A DNA stretch of 17,436 bases from Campylobacterales bacterium (GTDB lineage: Bacteria; Campylobacterota; Campylobacteria; Campylobacterales; QNZT01), in NCBI GenBank assembly GCA_027081495.1, contig JALWKJ010000109.1:1-17436 (forward strand). Reading direction: 5' to 3'. Positions within the stretch are counted from its first letter, which is position 1, and every line of letters starts with the position of its first letter. Under the pieces are notes generated by a model, which saw only the letters and a program-made list of their open reading frames with translations, was not told the origin of the DNA and did not search any database. Shown piece by piece: positions 1 to 5,307 of the stretch. Made by a program: the position numbers and the translations under genes.

Positions 1-2
1 TG

Positions 3-8
3 TATAAT
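3..8 (+). promoter_or_regulatory. -10 box upstream of the tRNA cluster
   Basis: A perfect TATAAT lies 20 bp before the first tRNA gene, so transcription would start near position 15 and leave a short 5' leader for RNase P to remove. The -35 region lies outside the window. Promoters of this group are known to depend mainly on the -10 box. Calling this the promoter of the tRNA cluster is inference from motif and spacing. Confidence 0.6.
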
Positions 9-28
9 CTCGGCTCACAAACACATGT

Positions 29-104
<76 letters not shown>

Positions 105-148
105 TTTGTGAAACAGTGTTTGACCAGAAATGATCAAGTGGAAGTCAC

Positions 149-234
<86 letters not shown>

Positions 235-240
235 CTATGC

Positions 241-317
241 GCGGGAATAGCTCAGTTGGCTAGAGCGTCAGCCTTCCAAGCTGAGGGTCGCCGGTTCGAG
301 TCCGGTTTCCCGCTCCA
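241..317 (+). tRNA. tRNA-Gly (anticodon TCC)
   Basis: The cloverleaf has acceptor GCGGGAA/TTCCCGC, anticodon stem TCAGC/GCTGA and loop CTTCCAA with TCC at 275-277. The T loop is TTCGAGT, and discriminator T plus CCA is encoded. It reads GGA and GGG codons. Only 6 nt separate it from tRNA-Tyr, so the two must be cut from one precursor. Confidence 0.97.
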
Positions 318-444
318 TTTTAAACTGGGAGCTGATTTAGTATTTCTAGCGTTAAAATATACAAAAGTTATACAAACCCGCTTTCTTTAGTTTATACATC
401 AACACATAGTGGATAAAAATCGGTAAGAGCATAGGTGAGTTTTT
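318..444 (+). promoter_or_regulatory. AT-rich spacer before tRNA-Thr(GGT)-tuf, possible promoter
   Basis: This 127-bp spacer holds no gene and no T-tailed hairpin that would end the upstream transcript. It has weak -10-like hexamers: TAAAAT at 353-358, preceded by TTTAGTATTT at 336-345, and an A-rich GATAAAAAT at 412-420. The TTTAGTATTT stretch resembles the TTTAAGTNTT element described upstream of Campylobacter promoters. A second promoter for tRNA-Thr and tuf is plausible but not proven, and read-through from the first three tRNAs is equally possible. Confidence 0.3.
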
Positions 445-519
<75 letters not shown>

Positions 520-522
520 GGA

Positions 523-542
523 AAAGTTTTGGCCAAAACTTT
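523..542 (+). other. Perfect 20-bp palindrome between tRNA-Thr and tuf
   Basis: AAAGTTTTGG is followed directly by its reverse complement. In RNA this gives an 8-bp stem with a GGCC loop, starting 4 nt after the tRNA CCA end. Only three Us follow, so it makes a poor intrinsic terminator. It could be a leaky attenuator, a 3'-processing signal for the tRNA, or an end cap protecting tuf mRNA. The role is inference. Confidence 0.5.
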
Positions 543-588
543 ACATATAGTTAATAGTTAATTTTAAAATTTAAAAACGGAGGATTCA

Positions 589-1788
589 ATGGCAAAGGAA
601 AAGTTTGAAAGAAGTAAGCCGCATGTTAATATAGGTACTATCGGTCATGTCGATCATGGTAAAACGACATTAACGGCCGCTATATCGGCGGTTCTTGCGA
701 CAAAAGGTCTTGCAGAGCTTAAAGATTACGACGGTATCGATAACGCTCCGGAGGAAAAAGAGAGAGGTATTACGATTGCTACTTCTCATATCGAGTATGA
801 AACTGAGAATAGACATTACGCTCATGTTGATTGTCCGGGACACGCCGATTATGTTAAAAACATGATTACGGGCGCCGCTCAAATGGACGGAGCTATTTTG
901 GTGGTTTCCGCAGCTGACGGTCCGATGCCTCAAACTAGAGAGCATATCCTTCTATCTCGACAAGTCGGCGTACCTTATATAGTAGTGTTTATGAACAAAC
1001 AAGATATGGTAGATGACGAAGAGCTTCTTGAGCTTGTAGAGATGGAAATCAGAGAACTTCTTGACGAGTACGAATTTCCAGGAGACGACACTCCGATTAT
1101 AGCCGGTTCGGCTCTTAAAGCGCTTGAAGAGGCTAAAGAGGGTAAAGTCGGCGAGTGGGGTCAAAAAATTCTTGATCTCATGGCGGCTGTTGACGAGTAT
1201 ATCCCTACTCCCGAAAGAGAGACGGATAAAGACTTCCTTATGCCTGTTGAAGATGTTTTCTCAATTTCAGGTCGCGGTACCGTCGCTACCGGTAGAATCG
1301 AGAGAGGTACTATCAAAGTAGGCGAGGAGATTGAGATCGTCGGTATAAAAGATACTCAAAAAACTACCGTTACGGGCGTTGAAATGTTTAGAAAAGAGAT
1401 GGAGCAAGGTGAAGCGGGCGACAACTGCGGTATCCTTCTTAGAGGTACTAAAAAAGAGGATATAGAAAGAGGTATGGTGCTTTGTAAACCTGGCTCGATT
1501 ACTCCTCATACGAAATTTACGGCTGAGATCTATGTTCTAAGTAAAGAAGAGGGTGGACGGCACACTCCTTTTTTCAATAACTACAGACCGCAATTTTATG
1601 TAAGAACAACCGATGTTACCGGTTCGATCACGCTTCCGGAAGGAACTGAGATGGTTATGCCGGGCGATAATGTAAAAATTACGGTTGAGTTAATCGCTCC
1701 GATCGCTTTGGAAGAAGGTACGAGATTTGCTATTCGTGAAGGCGGTAGAACTGTCGGCGCCGGTGTGGTTTCATCAATCGTAGCATAA
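589..1788 (+). CDS. tuf: Elongation factor Tu
   Basis: EF-Tu is the GTPase that carries aminoacyl-tRNA to the ribosomal A site. The 399-residue length equals that of other Campylobacterota EF-Tu proteins and exceeds E. coli (394). The G domain shows G1 GHVDHGKT at residues 19-26, the switch I end RGITI near 59-63, G3 DCPGH at 81-85 with the catalytic His85, and G4 NKQD at 136-139, where E. coli has NKCD. Domains 2 and 3 follow and are complete, ending VGAGVVSSIVA. The ATG is supported by the Shine-Dalgarno ACGGAGGA at 577-584. tuf heads the cluster here and does not follow fusA, which lies about 13 kb downstream. It is probably cotranscribed with the preceding tRNA-Thr and with rpmG. Confidence 0.99.
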   Translation: MAKEKFERSKPHVNIGTIGHVDHGKTTLTAAISAVLATKGLAELKDYDGIDNAPEEKERGITIATSHIEYETENRHYAHVDCPGHADYVKNMITGAAQMDGAILVVSAADGPMPQTREHILLSRQVGVPYIVVFMNKQDMVDDEELLELVEMEIRELLDEYEFPGDDTPIIAGSALKALEEAKEGKVGEWGQKILDLMAAVDEYIPTPERETDKDFLMPVEDVFSISGRGTVATGRIERGTIKVGEEIEIVGIKDTQKTTVTGVEMFRKEMEQGEAGDNCGILLRGTKKEDIERGMVLCKPGSITPHTKFTAEIYVLSKEEGGRHTPFFNNYRPQFYVRTTDVTGSITLPEGTEMVMPGDNVKITVELIAPIALEEGTRFAIREGGRTVGAGVVSSIVA

Positions 1789-1792
1789 TTTC

Positions 1793-1822
1793 AAGCTTAA
1801 GTTCTTTGTGACTTAAGCTTTT
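1793..1822 (+). terminator. Hairpin after tuf, weak terminator or attenuator
   Basis: AAGCTTAAGT (1793-1802) pairs perfectly with ACTTAAGCTT (1811-1820) around an 8-nt loop. Only four Us (1819-1822) run into A-rich sequence, so termination is probably partial. That would let most transcripts end after tuf while rpmG and later genes receive read-through. The different amounts of EF-Tu and L33 needed by a cell fit this, but the role is inferred. Confidence 0.5.
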
Positions 1823-1836
1823 AAAAAGGGTAGAAA

Positions 1837-1995
1837 ATGACAGTTAAAGTTGGACTCAAATGCGAAGAGTGCGGAGATATAAATTATACTACTACAAAAA
1901 ATAGTAGAACCGTAACCGAAAAACTCGCGCTCAAAAAGCATTGCAGAAGAGACAAAAAACATACGATCCATAAAGAGGTCAAATTAAAAAGCTGA
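1837..1995 (+). CDS. rpmG: 50S ribosomal protein L33
   Basis: This is a 52-residue protein (MTVKVGLKCEECGDINYTTT at the start, KEVKLKS at the end) that matches the L33 family of the large subunit. The first zinc-ribbon half is intact, with Cys9 and Cys12. The second half has Cys36, but the usual fourth cysteine is Asp39, so the protein has three of four metal ligands. To my knowledge this partly degenerate form is usual in Campylobacterota L33. The ATG follows the purine-rich AAAAAGGG (1823-1830). The gene lies 48 bp after tuf and 71 bp before tRNA-Trp. Confidence 0.96.
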   Translation: MTVKVGLKCEECGDINYTTTKNSRTVTEKLALKKHCRRDKKHTIHKEVKLKS

Positions 1996-2028
1996 TTTCA
2001 AAAATGAATTTGGTTTTTTTCAAGCAAA

Positions 2029-2055
2029 AAAGCAAAAAGCTTCGGCTTTTGCTTT
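2029..2055 (+). other. UUCG-capped hairpin between rpmG and tRNA-Trp
   Basis: AAAGCAAAAAGC (2029-2040) pairs with GCTTTTGCTTT (2045-2055) around a TTCG tetraloop closed by C-G, the very stable cUUCGg type. One A bulges from the 5' arm. No T-tract follows on the plus strand, so it is not a standard terminator in the direction of the genes. On the minus strand a T-rich run does follow. It may mark the 3' end of rpmG mRNA or guide processing of tRNA-Trp, which starts 11 nt later. Confidence 0.5.
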
Positions 2056-2066
2056 GAGCTTTAGTT

Positions 2067-2143
2067 AGGGCAATAGCTCCAATTGGTAGAGCGCCGGATT
2101 CCAAATCCGATGGTTGGGGGTTCGAGTCCCTCTTGCCCTGCCA
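2067..2143 (+). tRNA. tRNA-Trp (anticodon CCA)
   Basis: The cloverleaf has acceptor AGGGCAA/TTGCCCT, D stem GCTC/GAGC, loop TTCCAAA with anticodon CCA at 2101-2103, T loop TTCGAGT, discriminator G and encoded CCA. It reads UGG. The top pair of the anticodon stem, position 27 to 43 (C2094 with A2110), is a C-A mismatch. A tRNA-Trp between rpmG and secE is a conserved arrangement in many bacteria, including this group. It must be cut out of the operon transcript. Confidence 0.97.
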
Positions 2144-2171
2144 TAGACAGATAAGTTTATAGAGGTAACAG

Positions 2172-2351
2172 ATGCAAAAAATTTTACAATATGTGAGAGA
2201 TTCTCGTGCAGAGTTGACGAAGGTTATATTCCCAACAAAAGAGCAGATTAGAAATGCATTTGTATCTGTTTTTATCGTGGTGACAGTTATATCTTTATTT
2301 TTGGCGTTGATCGATGCGATCATGTCGCTTTCACTTTCCAGTATTTTATAG
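2172..2351 (+). CDS. secE: Preprotein translocase subunit SecE
   Basis: SecE is the small membrane subunit that clamps SecY in the SecYEG translocon. The protein has 59 residues, the short single-span form, against 127 residues and three spans in E. coli. An amphipathic N-terminal helix holds the family motif ELTKVIFPTKEQ at residues 14-25. One hydrophobic span follows at about 29-51 (NAFVSVFIVVTVISLFLALI). The start ATG is preceded by AGAGG at 2161-2165. The gene lies 28 bp after tRNA-Trp and 10 bp before nusG, the standard secE-nusG pair. Confidence 0.96.
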   Translation: MQKILQYVRDSRAELTKVIFPTKEQIRNAFVSVFIVVTVISLFLALIDAIMSLSLSSIL

Positions 2352-2361
2352 GAGATTTTGA

Positions 2362-2892
2362 ATGTCACATAAATGGTATGCGATTCAAACCTATGCCGGA
2401 AGTGAAATGAGCGTGAAAAAAGCTATACAGACTATTTTTTCACAACTTGGCATCGAAGAGAAATTAAAAGATATACTTGTACCTACTGAAGATGTAATAG
2501 AAGTTAAAAACGGTGAGAAAAAGATTACCGAAAGGAGTCTTTATCCGGGATATGTTTTTGCGCATGTGGATCTCGATATGGATACATGGCACAAAATACA
2601 ATCATTGCCTAAAGTCAGTAGATTTATCGGCGAGTCGAAAAAACCGACGCCGCTAAGTGAAAAAGATATCAATTTGATTATCGAAAAGAGTGAACAAAAA
2701 TCGGCTCCTAAGCCGAAAATTTCGTTTGATGTAGGCGAAAGTGTTAGAATTACCGAAGGACCTTTTTCAAACTTTACGGGAGTGGTAGAAGAGTATGATA
2801 TGGTCGGCGGAACTTTGAAATTGAATGTTTCGATTTTCGGTAGAAGCACTCCGGTTGAAATTTTATATTCTCAGGTGGAAAAAATTATATAA
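2362..2892 (+). CDS. nusG: Transcription termination/antitermination protein NusG
   Basis: NusG binds the RNA polymerase clamp, sets elongation speed and pausing, and couples polymerase to Rho or the ribosome. The protein has 176 residues, close to the usual 175-185. The NGN domain opens with KWYAIQTYAGSE (residues 4-15) and has the family YPGYVF at 61-66. A KOW domain lies at about 124-155 (VGESVRITEGPFSNFTGVVE). The Shine-Dalgarno GGAG at 2351-2354 begins at the last base of the secE stop TAG, so the two genes are tightly coupled. rplK follows after 73 bp. Confidence 0.98.
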   Translation: MSHKWYAIQTYAGSEMSVKKAIQTIFSQLGIEEKLKDILVPTEDVIEVKNGEKKITERSLYPGYVFAHVDLDMDTWHKIQSLPKVSRFIGESKKPTPLSEKDINLIIEKSEQKSAPKPKISFDVGESVRITEGPFSNFTGVVEEYDMVGGTLKLNVSIFGRSTPVEILYSQVEKII

Positions 2893-2965
2893 TCCGAGCA
2901 AAACGGAAGTCACCGCCTTGTAAAGAAAACCAAATAGAGAACAAATACTAAAAAAAGGAAAAATA

Positions 2966-3391
2966 ATGGCTAAGAAAGTTACTGGTCAGATCAAATTACA
3001 GATCCCCGCCGGTCAGGCAAATCCATCTCCGCCGGTTGGTCCCGCTCTTGGGCAGCAAGGTGTAAATATCATGGAGTTTTGTAAAGCTTTTAATGAAAAA
3101 ACGAAACAGATGATGGGATTTAATATACCCGTGGTTATTACGGTATATGCCGACAGAAGTTTTACATTTATAACAAAACAGCCGCCCGCGTCGGATTTGA
3201 TCAAAAAAACCGCCGGTATTAAAAAAGGCAGCGACAACCCTCTAAAAAATAAAGTCGCAAAGCTGACAAGAGATCAAATCATGGAAATCGTCGATAAAAA
3301 GATCGAGGATTTAAATACTACTGATAAAGAGCAGGCGGCGAAAATTATTGCCGGTTCTGCCAGAAGTATGGGTGTTGAAGTAGAGGATTAA
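2966..3391 (+). CDS. rplK: 50S ribosomal protein L11
   Basis: L11 binds 23S rRNA at the GTPase-associated centre with L10 and L7/L12. The 141 residues match the family length. The N-terminal domain shows the proline-rich PAGQANPSPPVGPALGQQG (residues 14-32), the target area of thiostrepton-type antibiotics. The C-terminal RNA-binding domain follows, ending ARSMGVEVED. The start ATG has AAGG at 2955-2958 upstream. It is the first gene of the L11-L1 pair. In E. coli L1 represses this pair by binding the mRNA; I cannot confirm an L1 site here, although a short motif upstream recurs before rplA. Confidence 0.98.
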   Translation: MAKKVTGQIKLQIPAGQANPSPPVGPALGQQGVNIMEFCKAFNEKTKQMMGFNIPVVITVYADRSFTFITKQPPASDLIKKTAGIKKGSDNPLKNKVAKLTRDQIMEIVDKKIEDLNTTDKEQAAKIIAGSARSMGVEVED

Positions 3392-3401
3392 TAAAACCTG
3401 A

Positions 3402-3419
3402 CCACAGGGTCTATTGTGG
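3402..3419 (+). other. Small hairpin in the rplK-rplA spacer
   Basis: CCACA (3402-3406) can pair with TGTGG (3415-3419) around an 8-nt loop. It lies 10 bp after the rplK stop and 11 bp before the rplA Shine-Dalgarno (CGGAGAG, 3430-3436). It has no T-tail. It could help L1 feedback or simply be chance; the evidence is weak. Confidence 0.25.
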
Positions 3420-3440
3420 AAGCAAAACGCGGAGAGTTAA

Positions 3441-4145
3441 ATGTCAAAAAAAGTATCAAAAAGATTTCAGGAACTACTAAAAAAAATAGATAGTGATAAG
3501 AGCTATAGCGTTGATGAAGCGTTAAGTACGATAAAAAATCTCAAATCTGCCAAATTCGATGAAACCGTCGAAGTCGCTTTGAAATTAAATGTCGATCCAA
3601 GACATGCCGATCAGATGATTAGAGGATCGGTTGTTTTGCCGGCCGGTACCGGTAAAACGGTAAGAGTGGCCGTTATCGCAAAAGATGCGAAAGCCGATGA
3701 AGCGAAAGCGGCGGGTGCGGATATCGCTGGAGGCGCTGAAATTATCGAAAATATTCAATCCGGAAAAATGGATTTCGATGTGTTGATAGCGACTCCGGAT
3801 ATGATGGGATTAGTCGGTAAAGTCGGTAGAGTTTTAGGACCCAAAGGTCTTATGCCAAACCCTAAAACCGGCACCGTTACGATGGATGTAGCGCAGGCGG
3901 TTAAAAACGCGAAAGGCGGGCAAGTGAATTTCAGAGTTGACAAACATGGAAATATTCACGCCGGAATTGGTAAAATCAGTTTTACTCCCGAGCAGTTAAA
4001 AGATAACTTCATAACTTTTGTGCAGGCGATTAACAAACAAAAACCGGCCTCCGCAAAAGGAAGGTATATATTAAACGCCGCTTTGTCTCTTACGATGAGC
4101 CCGGCTATAAAACTCGATACTCAGGAATTACTGGATATTAAATAA
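3441..4145 (+). CDS. rplA: 50S ribosomal protein L1
   Basis: L1 forms the mobile L1 stalk that helps release deacylated tRNA from the E site, and in many bacteria it represses its own operon. The 234 residues equal the E. coli length. The family signature GLMPNPKTGTVT lies at about residues 136-147, preceded by the conserved MGLVGKVGRVLGPKG. The RNA-binding surface near residues 154-180 includes GGQVNFRVDKHGNIHAGIG. The ATG has the Shine-Dalgarno CGGAGAG at 3430-3436. A 116-bp spacer holding the L10 leader RNA separates it from rplJ. Confidence 0.98.
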   Translation: MSKKVSKRFQELLKKIDSDKSYSVDEALSTIKNLKSAKFDETVEVALKLNVDPRHADQMIRGSVVLPAGTGKTVRVAVIAKDAKADEAKAAGADIAGGAEIIENIQSGKMDFDVLIATPDMMGLVGKVGRVLGPKGLMPNPKTGTVTMDVAQAVKNAKGGQVNFRVDKHGNIHAGIGKISFTPEQLKDNFITFVQAINKQKPASAKGRYILNAALSLTMSPAIKLDTQELLDIK

Positions 4146-4160
4146 TATTATCCGTTTATC

Positions 4161-4249
4161 TTTGATCTAAGACAGCGGGGGCGTATGCTTAAATAACGAA
4201 TTTCCTCCGAAATTCGTATTCCGTTTGGATGCCCTGCCGAGTGATCAGA
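4161..4249 (+). ncRNA. L10 leader RNA (rplJ autoregulatory element)
   Basis: The spacer before rplJ folds into a layered structure. An outer stem pairs 4161-4167 with 4243-4249 (7 bp, one wobble). An internal loop has GACAG on the 5' side and the CCTGCCGAG string (4233-4241) that I recognise from L10 leaders. A GGGC/GCCC stem pairs 4179-4182 with 4231-4234. A perfect 9-bp apical hairpin, 4196-4204 with 4209-4217, has a CTCC loop. Leaders of this kind bind the L10-L12 complex and lower rplJ-rplL expression when the protein is in excess. The fold is seen by eye; the family assignment is from memory and not searched. Confidence 0.75.
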
Positions 4250-4250
4250 A

Positions 4251-4256
4251 AGGAGG
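4251..4256 (+). promoter_or_regulatory. rplJ ribosome binding site with upstream anti-SD match
   Basis: AGGAGG lies 5 nt before the ATG at 4262 and decides the start of rplJ. The extended site GGAGGAAA (4252-4259) is exactly complementary to TTTCCTCC (4201-4208) in the apical hairpin of the leader. Pairing of the two would hide the ribosome site and open the hairpin, so the two folds exclude each other. Confidence 0.65.
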
Positions 4257-4261
4257 AAAAC

Positions 4262-4750
4262 ATGACAAAACAACATAAAGCGGAAGTAGTCGAATTTTTG
4301 ACTGACGAGTTCAAAAGCGCAAATGCGATTCTCGTTTGCGGTTTTTCGGGTCTTAGCGTTTCACAAATCGAAAGCGCAAGGGCGCTTGCCAAAGAAGCCG
4401 GTACGAAAGTACAGGTCGTGAAAAACACGCTAGCTTCTATCGCGCTGAAAAATGCTGAACTTGAACCGTTGGAGTTGAAAGAAGCGAACATATTCGTTTG
4501 GGGAGACGACCAGGTTTCAGTCTGTAAAGTGGCCGACAAAGCAGCTACGGATTTTAAAGAAAAATTCGTTATAAAGTCGGGACTATTTGAAGGAAAAATC
4601 GCAGACCTTAATACAATCGCGTCTATCGCCAAACTGCCGTCAAGAGACGAGCTTATCGGTATGTTGCTTTCCGTATGGACTGCTCCGGCTAGAAATTTTG
4701 TTACGGGTCTTGACAATCTTCGTTCAAAACTCGAAGAAGAATCGGCATAA
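4262..4750 (+). CDS. rplJ: 50S ribosomal protein L10
   Basis: L10 anchors the L7/L12 dimers to 23S rRNA and L11, forming the stalk that recruits translation GTPases. From the chosen ATG the protein has 162 residues, a normal family length. The N-terminal rRNA-binding domain shows GFSGLSVSQIESARALAKEA and VQVVKNTLASIAL (about residues 24-58). The C-terminal helix at about 135-162 (SVWTAPARNFVTGLDNLRSK, then LEEESA) is the L7/L12 binding part. An in-frame ATG at 4229 would add 11 residues but lies inside the leader RNA and lacks a ribosome site; the AGGAGG at 4251 favours 4262. rplL follows after 36 bp. Confidence 0.97.
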   Translation: MTKQHKAEVVEFLTDEFKSANAILVCGFSGLSVSQIESARALAKEAGTKVQVVKNTLASIALKNAELEPLELKEANIFVWGDDQVSVCKVADKAATDFKEKFVIKSGLFEGKIADLNTIASIAKLPSRDELIGMLLSVWTAPARNFVTGLDNLRSKLEEESA

Positions 4751-4786
4751 ACATTAAAAAAATAAAAAATAATTTAAGGAAGAAAA

Positions 4787-5161
4787 ATGGCAACTACAAA
4801 AGAAGATGTTTTAGAGTTTATCTCTAACCTTTCTGTACTTGAGCTTTCAGAACTCGTAAAAGAGTTTGAAGAAAAATTTGGAGTATCGGCACAGCCTACG
4901 GTTGTAGCGGGTGCGGGCGGTGCGGCAGGTGCGGCTGCTGAAGAAGAAAAAACTGAATTTGATGTTATTCTCAAAGATGCGGGCGCTAAAAAGATTAATG
5001 TTATCAAAGCTGTTCGCGCGCTTACGGGACTCGGTCTCAAAGAAGCGAAAGAAGCGGTTGAGAGCGCTCCTACTACAATCAAAGAAGGAGTCTCTAAAGA
5101 CGACGCTGAAGAAGCGAAAAAACAACTCGAAGAAGCCGGCGCTGCTGTCGAGCTTAAATAG
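4787..5161 (+). CDS. rplL: 50S ribosomal protein L7/L12
   Basis: This acidic stalk protein is present as dimers on L10 and contacts EF-Tu, EF-G and initiation factor 2. The protein has 124 residues. The N-terminal dimerisation domain spans about 1-37. An Ala/Gly-rich hinge (VVAGAGGAAGAAAEEE) covers about 38-53. The C-terminal factor-binding domain has the conserved GAKKINVIKAVRALTGLGLK at about residues 66-85 and ends GAAVELK. The ATG follows AAGGAAG at 4777-4783. A terminator-like hairpin starts 9 bp after the stop, which fits the need for more L7/L12 than RNA polymerase. Confidence 0.98.
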   Translation: MATTKEDVLEFISNLSVLELSELVKEFEEKFGVSAQPTVVAGAGGAAGAAAEEEKTEFDVILKDAGAKKINVIKAVRALTGLGLKEAKEAVESAPTTIKEGVSKDDAEEAKKQLEEAGAAVELK

Positions 5162-5170
5162 TCATCATAC

Positions 5171-5201
5171 GATGGAAGCCTTCGGCTTCCGTCTATGTTT
5201 T
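5171..5201 (+). terminator. Hairpin after rplL, terminator or attenuator before rpoB
   Basis: GATGGAAGCC (5171-5180) pairs with GGCTTCCGTC (5184-5193), ten pairs with one G-U, around a 3-nt loop. The following TATGTTTT is U-rich but interrupted, so termination is likely partial. In E. coli the same spacer holds an attenuator that reduces rpoBC transcription relative to the ribosomal protein genes; a similar role here is inference from position and structure. Confidence 0.65.
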
Positions 5202-5251
5202 ATCCAATATGTTTTATTAATACATGATATAATATAGTATATTGGATAAAA
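5198..5251 (+). repeat. Long inverted repeat spanning the rpoB promoter
   Basis: TTTTATCCAATAT (5198-5210) is perfectly complementary to ATATTGGATAAAA (5239-5251). Inside this 13-bp repeat, pairing continues through two G-U pairs, one A-T, one mismatch and five more A-T pairs. An RNA hairpin would have 21 of 22 positions paired around a 10-nt loop (5220-5229). It could act in read-through RNA as an RNase III site, or in DNA as a two-fold operator over the promoter. Confidence 0.8.
5225..5233 (+). promoter_or_regulatory. Extended -10 promoter of rpoBC
   Basis: TGATATAAT is a perfect extended -10 element (TG, one base, TATAAT). Transcription would start near 5240 and give a leader of about 68 nt before the rpoB ATG. 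No -35 box is clear, as usual in this group. Because the start falls in the 3' arm of the inverted repeat, transcripts from this promoter lack the long hairpin, while read-through RNA from rplL contains it. Confidence 0.7.
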
Positions 5252-5307
5252 TTATATCTCCCAAAGTCTGGAATTGCAAAAATTAATATCTTCTATAAGG
5301 TGGACCC

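Noticed and set aside
1979..2368. 129-codon minus-strand reading frame across tRNA-Trp
   Set aside because: It is the antisense of the tRNA, with the GKRDSNPQPSDLESGALPIG run known from false protein calls over tRNA genes, and it also overlaps secE.
4229..4261. Upstream in-frame ATG for rplJ
   Set aside because: It lies in the 3' arm of the L10 leader, has no ribosome site, and would add 11 residues not expected in L10.
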